A DNA stretch of 52,061 bases from a candidate division KSB1 bacterium (GTDB lineage Bacteria > Zhuqueibacterota > JdFR-76 > DREG01). The stretch lies in assembly GCA_022566355.1 (NCBI GenBank), contig JADFJB010000014.1, forward strand, positions 1-52,061, given 5' to 3'. A program made the translations under genes and the position numbers. Within the stretch, counting starts at the first letter, position 1. The number at the start of each line of letters is the position of its first letter. Shown here one piece after another: positions 43,302 through 51,942 of this stretch. A model generated the notes under the pieces. That model was not told the DNA's origin. It saw only the letters and a program-made list of their open reading frames with translations, and did not search any database.

Positions 43302-44390
43302 TTATTTTGACAAAAACGAATTTGTAACAGTTTTCCACTCGTTCAATATCTGAATTTTTTGAACATCCGGCTTTACATGAATTCGTTGGTTTTTTTTGAG
43401 TTTAGTATCCAGGCTCACTGAAATTTGTAAGTTTTGGTTAGCGACTGGAGTGTTTAGAACAGAGAGAAGCACTTCTTGATGGTCACCGCAAAAAGTAACT
43501 TTGTCTACGCTGGCACAGATGCCTGGTTCGGATGTTGGAATAATATCAAAATGTTCAGGGCGAATGGATAAAATAACTTTATTTTTGCCGCTGTGTGGAA
43601 ATTCAGACTCAATAAAACCGAGTGGTGTATCATATCCTTTGTTTGTTATTTTTGCTTCAACCAGGTTTGCTTTGCCGAAAAAACTCGCAACGCAGCAACA
43701 GATTGGTTTGGCATAAATCACTTCAGGGGTATCGATTTGACGGAGCCGTCCTTCTTTTATCAACGCTACCCGATCTGCGATTGACAAGGCATCTTTGGTA
43801 TCGTGGGTGACAAAAATCGCCGTGGTGTTCGTCTGGTTGATGATTTGCTTTATGTCATCTCTAACCTGGTCTTTTAAATTTCGATCCAGGCTGCTAAAGG
43901 GTTCATCCAAAAGAACAAGCGATGGTTTCGGCGCCAAAGCCCGGGCTAAAGCAATCCTTTGTTTTTGACCGCCGGAAAGTTCATGCGGGAAACGCTGCTC
44001 AAAATCGCTTAATCCAACCAAATCAAGCAGTTCTTGAATCCGTTTATTCTTGGTTGATCGATTGCCGCCATTTATACCATAACCAATGTTATCCGAAACG
44101 GAAAGATGAGGAAACAGACCGGCATCCTGAAATACCATGCCGACCCCTCTTTTTTCCGGTGGTATGAATTTCTTACCGTCAAACATCACTTGATTTCGGA
44201 TCAACATTTGACCTGTATTTGGTATTTCAAAACCGGCAATGAGACGCAGCAAAGTTGTTTTACCGCTGCCGCTTTCACCGACCAAAGCTATAATTTCGCC
44301 GGATTCAACAGTTAAATCGATATTTCTAACGGCAAAATTATCACGAGAGAAATACTTTTTGGAAATATTGTTTAGACTTAAAATACTCAT
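43302..44390 (-). CDS. fbpC: Iron(III) ABC transporter ATP-binding protein (FbpC-like)
   Basis: A 362-residue ABC ATPase. Walker A is GESGSGKTT, the Q-loop is in VFQDAGLFPHLSVSDNIGYG, signature LSGGQKQR, Walker B LVLLDEPFSSLD, H-loop FVTHD. A C-terminal TOBE-like regulatory domain of about 120 residues (VILSIRPEHFDI) follows, as in FbpC/PotA-type ATPases. It powers ferric-ion import with the permease next door; its start overlaps the permease stop by 4 bases. Last gene of the five-gene iron operon. Confidence 0.93.
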   Translation of the reverse strand: MSILSLNNISKKYFSRDNFAVRNIDLTVESGEIIALVGESGSGKTTLLRLIAGFEIPNTGQMLIRNQVMFDGKKFIPPEKRGVGMVFQDAGLFPHLSVSDNIGYGINGGNRSTKNKRIQELLDLVGLSDFEQRFPHELSGGQKQRIALARALAPKPSLVLLDEPFSSLDRNLKDQVRDDIKQIINQTNTTAIFVTHDTKDALSIADRVALIKEGRLRQIDTPEVIYAKPICCCVASFFGKANLVEAKITNKGYDTPLGFIESEFPHSGKNKVILSIRPEHFDIIPTSEPGICASVDKVTFCGDHQEVLLSVLNTPVANQNLQISVSLDTKLKKNQRIHVKPDVQKIQILNEWKTVTNSFLSK

Positions 44391-46072
44391 TTAGCCTCTC
44401 TTGAAATCAGGTTACTTAGTATGATGATGGGTATAATACCCGTTAAAATAATAATGATTGCCGCATTGGCTGATTGAGCTACCATTTCGTCGCTTGCCAA
44501 TTCAAAAGCACGAATTGACAGGGTATTAAAATTAAACGGTCTTAAAACCAGAATGATTGGCAACTCTTTCAGGACATCAACAAATACTAAAATTGCAGCG
44601 CCCAACAATGTTCCTTTAATTAAGGGCAAGTTGATTCTTCTTAATGTACGTAAAGGTGAAATCCCTAAAGAGCGTGAAGCCTCATCCAGTTTTTCACAGG
44701 TATTCTCAAAACCGGCTTTAATCGGGTTAAATGAAATAGCCAGGAATCGAACCAGGTAAGCAAAAATTAATGCAAAAATCGTCCCGGTCAACAATAATCC
44801 GGTAGAGATTCCAAAGTTGGCGCTCATGAATCCTGCTATGCTTTTATCTAATGAGATGAGAGGGATTAACACGCCAACAGCTATAACCGCTCCTGGCATT
44901 GAATACCCCAATACTGCAATTTGTGAGAATCTACTGGTTAAATACGAATGGTATAATCTGGCTGTATAAATAAGGACAAGCGCTACAAACACGCAAAGTA
45001 AAGCAGCGACTACAGCCAGAAAAAAACTGTTGAGAACCAGCACAATGAATTCGGTATTCACAACGTCTTTAGCAGTCTGCAAGGCCCAAGATCCCAGTTG
45101 AAGGACTGGAATGAAAAATCCAAACAGGAAAGGGACCAGGCAAATTGTGAAAGCAATACTTTTGCCAACCTTACCGAAAGTTAATTTTTGCATGGGTTTA
45201 AAGGATGAATCGCTGCTGGTAAATTTTGCCTTGCCTCGCTGCCAATTTTCCAGCCACATCAGGGAAAATATAAATATCATTAAGATTGCCGATAAGCGAA
45301 TTGCAGCATCAGAATCTCCAAGAGAAAACCAGGCTCGAAAAATTCCGGTTGTAAAAGTTGGTATGCCAAAATATTTTACCGCTCCGTAATCATTCAATAC
45401 TTCCATCAATACTAAAAACAGTCCACCAACTATTGCCGGCCGCGCCAACGGTAAAGCAATCTTGAAAAAAGTAGAGAATTGTCCTTTGCCTAAACTTCTT
45501 GAGGATTCTAAGAAGGTTCTGGATTGACGATGAAAGGAAGTCCGCGTAATTAAATAGACGTATGGAAACAGGGTAAACGCCAGAATAAAAATGATGGCTT
45601 CGATAGTCATCACGTCGAAAAAAATAGTGTTATTATCAATACCCAAAAAAGTTACCCATTTTTGCACTGGACCGGTATAATCAAAAATGCCGGCATAGGT
45701 ATAAGCGGCGATATAAGTCGGAATGGATAAAGGTAGAATTAAAGCCCAGCTAAAGAATTTTCGCCCGGGAAAGTTGCAAGTGGTTACCAGCCAGGCTGTG
45801 CTTACTCCCATAATAAGAGAAAGAGATCCGACTCCGGCAATTAGTATGAAGGAATTGATAATGTAATCTTTCAAAACGGTGCTGGCCAGGTGTGACCAGG
45901 TAGAGCTTGGACTCGCAAAAAGATGACTAAAGATAATGAAAATGGGTATACATATGAGCAGGACCAGGAAAAGGGAGAAAATAGTCCAACCATTAAATCC
46001 GAATTTAAATTCGATCCTGAGTTGAAATAATATATCTTTCCAGGTTCTTATTGAAAGTCTTGCTACGGTCAT
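44387..46072 (-). CDS. fbpB: Iron(III) ABC transporter permease (FbpB-like, fused two-domain)
   Basis: A 561-residue membrane protein with two homologous six-helix halves, each carrying a binding-protein-dependent permease EAA-type loop (LESSRSLGKGQFSTFFKIALPLARPAI in the first half and LDEASRSLGISPLRTLRRINLPLIKG in the second). This is the FbpB/CysTW-like fused architecture used for ferric iron. It lies 70 bases after the binding-protein gene and overlaps the ATPase gene. Confidence 0.93.
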   Translation of the reverse strand: MTVARLSIRTWKDILFQLRIEFKFGFNGWTIFSLFLVLLICIPIFIIFSHLFASPSSTWSHLASTVLKDYIINSFILIAGVGSLSLIMGVSTAWLVTTCNFPGRKFFSWALILPLSIPTYIAAYTYAGIFDYTGPVQKWVTFLGIDNNTIFFDVMTIEAIIFILAFTLFPYVYLITRTSFHRQSRTFLESSRSLGKGQFSTFFKIALPLARPAIVGGLFLVLMEVLNDYGAVKYFGIPTFTTGIFRAWFSLGDSDAAIRLSAILMIFIFSLMWLENWQRGKAKFTSSDSSFKPMQKLTFGKVGKSIAFTICLVPFLFGFFIPVLQLGSWALQTAKDVVNTEFIVLVLNSFFLAVVAALLCVFVALVLIYTARLYHSYLTSRFSQIAVLGYSMPGAVIAVGVLIPLISLDKSIAGFMSANFGISTGLLLTGTIFALIFAYLVRFLAISFNPIKAGFENTCEKLDEASRSLGISPLRTLRRINLPLIKGTLLGAAILVFVDVLKELPIILVLRPFNFNTLSIRAFELASDEMVAQSANAAIIIILTGIIPIIILSNLISREAK

Positions 46073-46142
46073 ATTTGAGATTCTTTACTCTGATTTGTGA
46101 TTGCGTATCGAGGGATGTAACCCTCAAAATCATCCATTCAAC

Positions 46143-47195
46143 CTACTTCCATCCGACTTCATCAAAGAGCATTACGGCTTCCCGATTGTATTTACCCAGA
46201 AGGGCCAAATTTAACGTGTCTGCCTTGAATTCGCCCCATGATTCAAGCAGGGCAGATCTTTTAGCATTTGGATTTACGGGATATTCAAAATTACCTTCTG
46301 CGAACTTCTCTTGCGTTTCCAGATTAGAGAGGAACTCTATCAATTGAATGGCATTTTCTTTGTGTTTCGCACTTGCCGTGACTCCTGCTCCGCTGGTATT
46401 AATGTGAGTGCCTCTGCCATTTTGATCGGGGAAAAATACACCGATTTGCTCCGCTACCTTTCTTTCTTCTTCAATACTGGAAGTAATCATTTTTCCGACA
46501 TAATAACTATTTACAATGGCTACATCTCCTATCCCAGCAGCGATAGCTTTCATCTGGTCTCTATCGTTTCCCTTGGGATCCCGGGCAAAATTTTTGACGA
46601 TTTTTTCAGCCCACTGTTTAGCGGCTTGTTTACCTTGAGTAGCAATCATCGATGCCAATAGTGATTGATTATATATATTGCCGGAAGACCTGCATAATAT
46701 TTTGCCTTGCCAATTTGGTTTGGTTAAATCATCATAACTCGATAATTGTTCAGGGTTCACCCTGTCTTTCGAATATACCAGCAATCGAGCTCGTATGGTC
46801 AAGCCATACCAATATCCTTCCGGGTCGCGAAGATTAAGTGGAATATTTTTATCCAAACTATTCGATTGGATGGCTTGCAGTAATCCTTTCTCTTTCGCTC
46901 GATGCAATCGACCGGCATCTACCGTGATCAACAAATCTGCCGGGGAATCTAACCCTTCGATTTCAAGCTTTTTGATGAGTTCGTCTGCCGAGGCTGAAAC
47001 CACATTCACCTGAATGCCGGTTTTATCAGTAAATTCTCTAAACAGTTGTTTGTCGATATCATAATGACGATGCGAATAAACATTCACGATATTATCTTCA
47101 CCGGAATCGCTGCATGCAAAAACAAAAAGTCCGGTAACGAACAGCAATAATACAGAAATGGATTTCAAGGCAATTTTATTTCCTATGATTTTCAT
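46143..47195 (-). CDS. fbpA: Iron(III) ABC transporter substrate-binding lipoprotein (FbpA/FutA-like)
   Basis: A 350-residue ferric-binding protein of the transferrin-like bacterial family. The lipobox is VFAC (Cys28). The mature part opens VNVYSHRHYDIDKQLFREFTDKTGI. The iron-coordinating tyrosine pair is Tyr231-Tyr232 in IVNSYYVGK; Tyr40 and His44-Tyr45 near the N-terminus are the other likely ligands. It ends 70 bases before fbpB and begins 12 bases after the receptor stop. It delivers Fe3+ from the outer-membrane receptor to the permease. Confidence 0.93.
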   Translation of the reverse strand: MKIIGNKIALKSISVLLLFVTGLFVFACSDSGEDNIVNVYSHRHYDIDKQLFREFTDKTGIQVNVVSASADELIKKLEIEGLDSPADLLITVDAGRLHRAKEKGLLQAIQSNSLDKNIPLNLRDPEGYWYGLTIRARLLVYSKDRVNPEQLSSYDDLTKPNWQGKILCRSSGNIYNQSLLASMIATQGKQAAKQWAEKIVKNFARDPKGNDRDQMKAIAAGIGDVAIVNSYYVGKMITSSIEEERKVAEQIGVFFPDQNGRGTHINTSGAGVTASAKHKENAIQLIEFLSNLETQEKFAEGNFEYPVNPNAKRSALLESWGEFKADTLNLALLGKYNREAVMLFDEVGWK

Positions 47196-47207
47196 GGTGA
47201 AAATTTC

Positions 47208-49676
47208 TCAGAAACTCGTTTTAATTCCGCCCATAAATGTTCGGGGCAGGCCGGGTCTAATACCGGCAGGGCGTCTGGCGGCAATGTATTTTTGATTTGT
47301 AAGATTCCTGATTCCGATGAATAAACGGTTGGTTGATGTTATGGAATATTCCGCCACCAGATCTAAAACCAGGTGACTTTTTATACTTTCAGAATCCAAT
47401 AATTCACCAGAACCTGCCTTTGTTCGCATACTGCCGGCATGTTTTGCGCTTAATTTTAATTGCCACAGTTTTCCTGCAAGTCCCAGGCTTGCTGCAAATT
47501 GATGGTTAGGCAAATAGGGCAGTTCATCTCCTGTACTAACCGTTCTCCATGGCTCATAATCACTCACAAAATCGTTATTAAACTTGGCATTTGTATAAGT
47601 ATAACTTAGCCGAAAGGGTATGGAGTATTTAGTATTTGAATTGCCAAGATCAGTATCCACCATGAACTCAAGACCCTTTACTTTAACCTTGCCGCCATTG
47701 AAGAGATCAGTTGTTCCCCGGCCGCCACTGGCCGCCAAATCCGAGCCTAACAAATTGTCATAATCATTGAAAAACAGTGTTGAGTGAATACTGAGTTTAC
47801 CTGTGTTTAATCGAAATCCTAATTCGTAATTAATACTCTCTTCCGGTTTTGCCCCTTCTTTTGATCCGGGCGGGGCGAATCCTCTGTGAATGCCAAAGAA
47901 TGATGTTAATGAAGAGGATATTCTGTAGTTGATCCCAATACCGGGAATAACGATATTTATTTTATTTTCGCGTTCTTTTAAGTCTGTAGCACTTCTCTCA
48001 GGATCGGTATTGCCGTAATCCAGGCGTTTCAGCGTGATATCTTCGTAACGCATGCCGGGAAGAAAGGTCCATTTCCCTGAAGTTAATCTATACTGGAGGT
48101 AAAGGGCCAATGCTTTCGCTGATTCGATGCGATTACTTTCGGTGCCTGGAATTCCCGGCGTTGTTAATTTCATGGTTCCATTATCCATGGCAAACATGTC
48201 GACCCATTGAAATCGATCCATTTGATCACCGTGATAACGAATGCCAAATTCCAGGTCATGGACTGCTCCCAACCGGTTAAATTGATATCCAGCCACCGAT
48301 TGAATGCCCTGTGAATAATATTTGCGATTGTTATTTTTCACTTCGAGAGCGTTGTCATTCAAACTATTCGATCCGGTTAGAATGGCAAATTCGTTGAAAT
48401 AGAATTCAGGATCTTCAAGAATCTTAGAAATACTTACAGGACTTCCGTCAGATTCAATCATTACCCTATCTAATTTGAACCAGTTTCGCTTAAACTCGTT
48501 GCGGTAGATTGTAGTGGTAAAATCCAGGGAACTGTTTATTTGAATAAAATGCCGCAATTGAAATTGTTTTTGTTCGGCATCCATCAGATCCATTTGTGAA
48601 GCTGAATAACGGCGATAAGGAGTTTTTGCATAATCCGCATCGGTAAGACCCAGGTAGGTTTCGTTGGAGAGTTCTGTCACTTGTCCGATTTTTAATGTTA
48701 ATGCCTGGTAATGCCTAGCGTTTTTATGGGTGTTCAGTCGCAGTTTAGCGAGGTAATCTTTTTTATCAAAGCCGGTATCTCCACCGCCATCCAAATTTTT
48801 GAAACCATCAACATTCATCTGGTATGTTTCAATGAGGAAGCCATAGTTTTTATACGAATCTCCCACAATCACATGCAGGTTGCGGGCATCGTTGGCGCCG
48901 GCAAAAAAATCTGTAGAACCATGAAACTCCGTGGGGATAGGTGTGGAAATCATATTTAAAGCGCCGCCTGTCGTAAATGGGCCATATTTTATTTGGCTTG
49001 AACCTTTTCTTACTTCGACGCTGTGCATGCGGCCGACGGTGGGAAAATAGTAAGCCGCCGGAGCGGAATAGGGGGCTGGCGCCGTGAGAATACCATCTTC
49101 CATCAATGTGATCTTTTGACTGCGGTCTACGCCGGTGCCCCGCAATCCTATATTGGGTCTAAGTCCGTAGCCATCTTCTTCCTGGATGTTTACACCAGGA
49201 ATATCGCGGAGCACTTGATGAATATCGTAATGGTTGTTTTGCGCCATTTCCCGCGGTCCGATATAATGCACCGCGCCGGGAATGGGGGCAATTTGATTTT
49301 CACCGCCGGTCAGCATAACACGGGAAACGATTACTCGCGATAATTCAATAGCCTGGATTTGTAAACCAATGTTAAGCGTTTGCGTGGCTCCTGCTGTAAT
49401 TTCTATCTCTTTCTTCTCTATTTTGTAACCGATTCTACTGACAATTAACGAATATTTTCCTGGTGGAATATTTGCAATTTCATATTCGCCGGATTTGGCT
49501 GATGCCGAACCAAATGTGGTTCCATCCAAAGTAATGTTGACATTGGCCAACGCTTCTTTGGTAAATTCGTCGGTGATTGTTCCTTTTATGATCCCGGTTT
49601 GGGCAAATAAACTCAGGGGAGTACAAATTAAAATAAAAAGGGAGGTTAAAACCGTTGTAAGTAAATTCCGTTTCAC
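47208..49676 (-). CDS. TonB-dependent receptor, FecA-like ferric-complex type
   Basis: An 822-residue outer-membrane receptor with a signal peptide ending LSLFAQ. A carboxypeptidase-regulatory-like domain is at about 26-105 (IKGTITDEFTKEALANVNITLDG). The plug follows (QNNHYDIHQVLRDIPGVNIQEEDGYGLRPNIGLRGTG) and then the 22-strand barrel to the terminal GGIKTSF. The plug pattern resembles the Fe(3+)-dicitrate receptor group. The start is a GTG with AGGA just upstream. The true ligand is unknown, but placement before fbpABC supports ferric iron. Confidence 0.94.
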   Translation of the reverse strand: MKRNLLTTVLTSLFILICTPLSLFAQTGIIKGTITDEFTKEALANVNITLDGTTFGSASAKSGEYEIANIPPGKYSLIVSRIGYKIEKKEIEITAGATQTLNIGLQIQAIELSRVIVSRVMLTGGENQIAPIPGAVHYIGPREMAQNNHYDIHQVLRDIPGVNIQEEDGYGLRPNIGLRGTGVDRSQKITLMEDGILTAPAPYSAPAAYYFPTVGRMHSVEVRKGSSQIKYGPFTTGGALNMISTPIPTEFHGSTDFFAGANDARNLHVIVGDSYKNYGFLIETYQMNVDGFKNLDGGGDTGFDKKDYLAKLRLNTHKNARHYQALTLKIGQVTELSNETYLGLTDADYAKTPYRRYSASQMDLMDAEQKQFQLRHFIQINSSLDFTTTIYRNEFKRNWFKLDRVMIESDGSPVSISKILEDPEFYFNEFAILTGSNSLNDNALEVKNNNRKYYSQGIQSVAGYQFNRLGAVHDLEFGIRYHGDQMDRFQWVDMFAMDNGTMKLTTPGIPGTESNRIESAKALALYLQYRLTSGKWTFLPGMRYEDITLKRLDYGNTDPERSATDLKERENKINIVIPGIGINYRISSSLTSFFGIHRGFAPPGSKEGAKPEESINYELGFRLNTGKLSIHSTLFFNDYDNLLGSDLAASGGRGTTDLFNGGKVKVKGLEFMVDTDLGNSNTKYSIPFRLSYTYTNAKFNNDFVSDYEPWRTVSTGDELPYLPNHQFAASLGLAGKLWQLKLSAKHAGSMRTKAGSGELLDSESIKSHLVLDLVAEYSITSTNRLFIGIRNLTNQKYIAARRPAGIRPGLPRTFMGGIKTSF

Positions 49677-49710
49677 TACACTATTCCTAAGTACGATGAT
49701 TCTATTTTAT

Positions 49711-50253
49711 TTAATTCTGTTCCGGATCACACACTTCACAAATTTCTGTGTAAATACATTCATCGATACACAGGTTACAGTTTTCCACATCTCCTGCCGC
49801 AATGGGTTGATACGCCTTTAAATCTTTCAAGAATTCCGTAGTTTTTTTGTCGCCGGATGAAACGAATTGCACAAAATGAAGTAACTGTTCACCTGATTCC
49901 TGACTAATCAGATGCTCGATTTTACAGGCATCAATTTCCGCTTGTTCCGGAGTTACGCTTAAAACCTCGGAGAGAAATTTAATGATAATTTTACGCTTGG
50001 CAATAACTGAGCGGACCGTATGTTTGCCCATTTGGGTCAGCTGAACAAACCTGTTTAAATCCTCCTCGATGTATCCCCGTTCTTTGAGATGCTTCAGGGT
50101 AATGGATGCACTGCCTTTGGTGATGTTAAGGTATTTGGCCACATCCGTAACCCGGGAGTAGCCATGCTTGTTCAAGAGATCGTTCACTGCCATCAAATGA
50201 TGGGCAATACTGTGGGTGATCTCGTTATGTTCGAACTCTTTCCAGACTTCCAT
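49711..50253 (-). CDS. DtxR/MntR-family iron-dependent repressor with Cys-rich tail
   Basis: A 180-residue metalloregulator. The N-terminal winged helix (YSRVTDVAKYLNITKGSASITLKHLKERGYI) is followed by the dimerisation/metal domain with EIDACKIEHLIS, which carries the ancillary and primary metal-site residues of DtxR. There is no SH3-like FeoA domain. Instead the last 22 residues contain five Cys (159, 162, 166, 172, 175), which could bind metal. It is the first gene of the iron operon, 35 bases upstream of the receptor, so it probably represses its own transcript when iron is ample. Confidence 0.92.
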   Translation of the reverse strand: MEVWKEFEHNEITHSIAHHLMAVNDLLNKHGYSRVTDVAKYLNITKGSASITLKHLKERGYIEEDLNRFVQLTQMGKHTVRSVIAKRKIIIKFLSEVLSVTPEQAEIDACKIEHLISQESGEQLLHFVQFVSSGDKKTTEFLKDLKAYQPIAAGDVENCNLCIDECIYTEICEVCDPEQN

Positions 50254-50287
50254 TTTACTATCCTTTAGTTTTATTGGCAGGTCTACT

Positions 50288-50332
50288 ATTATATAGATGA
50301 TACAATAGTTTTATTAACCAAACTAATGGTTA
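50288..50332 (-). promoter_or_regulatory. Promoter and operator candidate of the iron operon
   Basis: On the minus strand a perfect TATAAT (50288-50293) lies 35 bases before the DtxR-like start. Upstream, the inverted repeat TAACCA-AACTAA-TGGTTA (50315-50332) covers the -35 position. Its arms resemble the TTAGGTTAG..CTAACCTAA type of DtxR/IdeR boxes in the TTA/TAA edges and GGTTA core. Autoregulation by the DtxR-like protein is the simplest reading. No good -35 hexamer was seen. Confidence 0.55.
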
Positions 50333-50340
50333 GACCATAT

Positions 50341-50791
50341 AACAAATGAAATATCCGTGCAACAATAAAATGAGATTTTTGGGGGCGGGGAAATTTATTG
50401 GGGAGATTATAGTTGCCCATTTAGCTTGTTGGCCTTAAATATCATGTTAGAGTCAGATTATGAAAATAGGGATGAGGTTTTCGGCTTATTATATTAGTAC
50501 GAGCGCGCCAATACCATGTTTGACAATATCGACAATTTAGAGGAGGAGAACGGTCATTCATGAAGATAAAATGTAGTTACAGATAGAAAGCAACATGGTT
50601 TCTTTGCAAGATAAAAAGTGCGCCCGTCATGTCGAATCGGTTGGGATGCTTCACTGAATTCTATCATTTACTTTTAAATCCCGCCGCCAGGATCGGACTC
50701 TTCTCCATACCCTAAACCCGGATTAAGAGCGAGTTTTCCGTGAATGGCGGTGGATTTTGTTTTTTCATTTTTACTTGCCAAATGGATATTC
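50341..50791. other. Intergenic stretch without recognised content
   Basis: About 450 bases between the iron-operon promoter and the small-RNA promoter. An 8-codon frame after GGAGGAG at 50541 is too short to call. I see no gene, clear hairpin series or repeat here. Confidence 0.4.
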
Positions 50792-50820
50792 TTGACGATA
50801 TATTATGCATTAGCTAGAAC
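50792..50820 (+). promoter_or_regulatory. Sigma-70-type promoter of a small RNA
   Basis: TTGACG (five of six) at 50792-50797, a 17-base spacer, and TAGAAC (four of six) at 50815-50820. The predicted start is near 50826. The downstream transcript ends at a strong terminator and contains no convincing protein frame. Confidence 0.55.
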
Positions 50821-50825
50821 AGCGA

Positions 50826-50992
50826 GGGTTTTTGAACCCTTATGGCAAGCCATACACTAGGAGAGAAAAATCGTCAGCTAGGAGGCTAACAAGCTAAAAA
50901 GTGAGCGATTTTTAAGTGCTTGTAACTTGAGACCTTCAAAAGTGTATGGTTGAATTTCTGCGAGGTGGAGCTCTCGGGCTCCACCTTTTTTT
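50826..50992 (+). ncRNA. Candidate structured small RNA (about 167 nt)
   Basis: The transcript predicted between the promoter and terminator would fold as follows: a 5' hairpin AGGGTT-TTTG-AACCCT; a stem CCATACACT (50850-50858) with AGTGTATGG (50941-50949); then, across an asymmetric internal loop, AAAAATCG (50866-50873) with CGATTTTT (50906-50913); and a terminator stem at the 3' end. A closing stem, a large bubble and an end stem recall the layout of 6S RNA, but I do not recognise a family sequence. It is not an SRP RNA, RNase P RNA or tmRNA by eye. Confidence 0.5.
50963..50992 (+). terminator. Strong Rho-independent terminator
   Basis: AGGTGGAGC pairs perfectly with GCTCCACCT over a 6-base loop and is followed by TTTTTTT. 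With no protein gene within 700 bases upstream on this strand, it implies an RNA transcript ending here. It also separates that transcript from the tRNA, which begins 10 bases on. Confidence 0.92.
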
Positions 50993-51001
50993 GTATAAAG
51001 T

Positions 51002-51075
51002 GCCCCCGTCGTCTAATTGGATAAGACGCTGTTCTAGCTAAGCAGGAAATGCGGGTTCGAATCCTGTCGGGGGTA
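51002..51075 (+). tRNA. tRNA with unusual anticodon arm (position reads AGC)
   Basis: A complete cloverleaf can be drawn. The acceptor is GCCCCCG/CGGGGGT (first pair G-U), the D arm GTCT/AGAC, the anticodon arm CTGTT-CTAGCTA-AGCAG, the variable loop GAAAT, the T arm GCGGG-TTCGAAT-CCTGT (two G-U pairs), and the discriminator A. The 3' CCA is not encoded. By position the anticodon is AGC with U at 37. That would read Ala GCU, yet the G3-U70 alanine identity pair is absent (C3-G70), and A34 is very rare in bacteria. It may be a decayed or altered tRNA. Confidence 0.65.
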
Positions 51076-51297
51076 CTACTTATTTTTTCCATTTACTTCT
51101 TCATTTTCTCTTTCATAACCCTCCGCTCGTATTGTCTCCGCCTTGTCTCACTCAACCATTGCCCTTATTCCCAGGCAGCACATACACATTAGTAAAGTTC
51201 CGCGCGCGTACAGAAACGAGCAAGCTTTTTTTATTTTACTTTCAAAAATAATACATCATATATTACCTAATAAATCAAGAACCATAAAGAAACCAGT

Positions 51298-51942
51298 ATG
51301 AAACTTATCGATATATCCGTTCCGGTAAACGAACAATCACCCCATTGGCCAGGCGATCCTGGAATAAAAGTGAAGCCATTTTTCAATCACAAAAATGACG
51401 GTTTTCATCTCACACGAATGACACTTCATAGCCATGCCGGTACTCACATCGATGCCCCGTACCATTTTTATGAGGATGGATTAAAGATCAAGGATATTGG
51501 CCTGGAGAAATTTTTTGTCTCTGCAAAAGTGGTAGAGTATCCAGGAACAAATGATATTTCTCAAGAATTTATAGCCACATTGGATTTGGAGGATGTGCAA
51601 GCTATCCTTTTCAAAACTTCGAATTCACGCTGGTGGCAAAATCCAAATGAGCCATTCCATGAGGATTTTATTGCGATGGATCAATCTGCTGCTTTGGCTT
51701 TCGTAAATAAAGGACTTACATTGGTTGGCATCGATTATTTTTCAATTGAGGCTTATGAAAGCGTTAATCATGAAGTTCACCAAATTTTGTTAGAGAATAA
51801 CATCTTGATTTTGGAGAACCTGGATCTTAATGATGTGAAACCGGGAAATTACCAGCTTGTTTGTTTTCCACTTAATATTGGCAGTGATGATGCCGGGCTT
51901 GTAAGAGCGGTTTTGGTATGTAACGCAAGACTTGAGACTTGA
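51298..51942 (+). CDS. Cyclase family protein (kynurenine-formamidase-like)
   Basis: A 214-residue metal-dependent hydrolase of the cyclase/KynB family. The metal motif H-x-G-T-H-x-D-x-P-x-H is present as HAGTHIDAPYHF, with His46, His50, Asp52 and His56. The WPGDPGIKV opening and the VGIDYFSIEAYES segment fit the family. Substrate could be N-formylkynurenine or another lactone or amide; there is no pathway context. The last five codons and the stop (ARLET-stop) lie in the start of the GACTTGA array, so the natural C-terminus may have been replaced by the repeat. Confidence 0.9.
   Translation: MKLIDISVPVNEQSPHWPGDPGIKVKPFFNHKNDGFHLTRMTLHSHAGTHIDAPYHFYEDGLKIKDIGLEKFFVSAKVVEYPGTNDISQEFIATLDLEDVQAILFKTSNSRWWQNPNEPFHEDFIAMDQSAALAFVNKGLTLVGIDYFSIEAYESVNHEVHQILLENNILILENLDLNDVKPGNYQLVCFPLNIGSDDAGLVRAVLVCNARLET

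Noticed and set aside
50541-50588. Leader peptide after GGAGGAG
   Set aside because: Only 8 codons with 11-base spacing, and no gene follows on that strand.
50886-51092. 68-codon minus-strand frame
   Set aside because: It is the antisense of the tRNA and the terminator, a classic spurious call.
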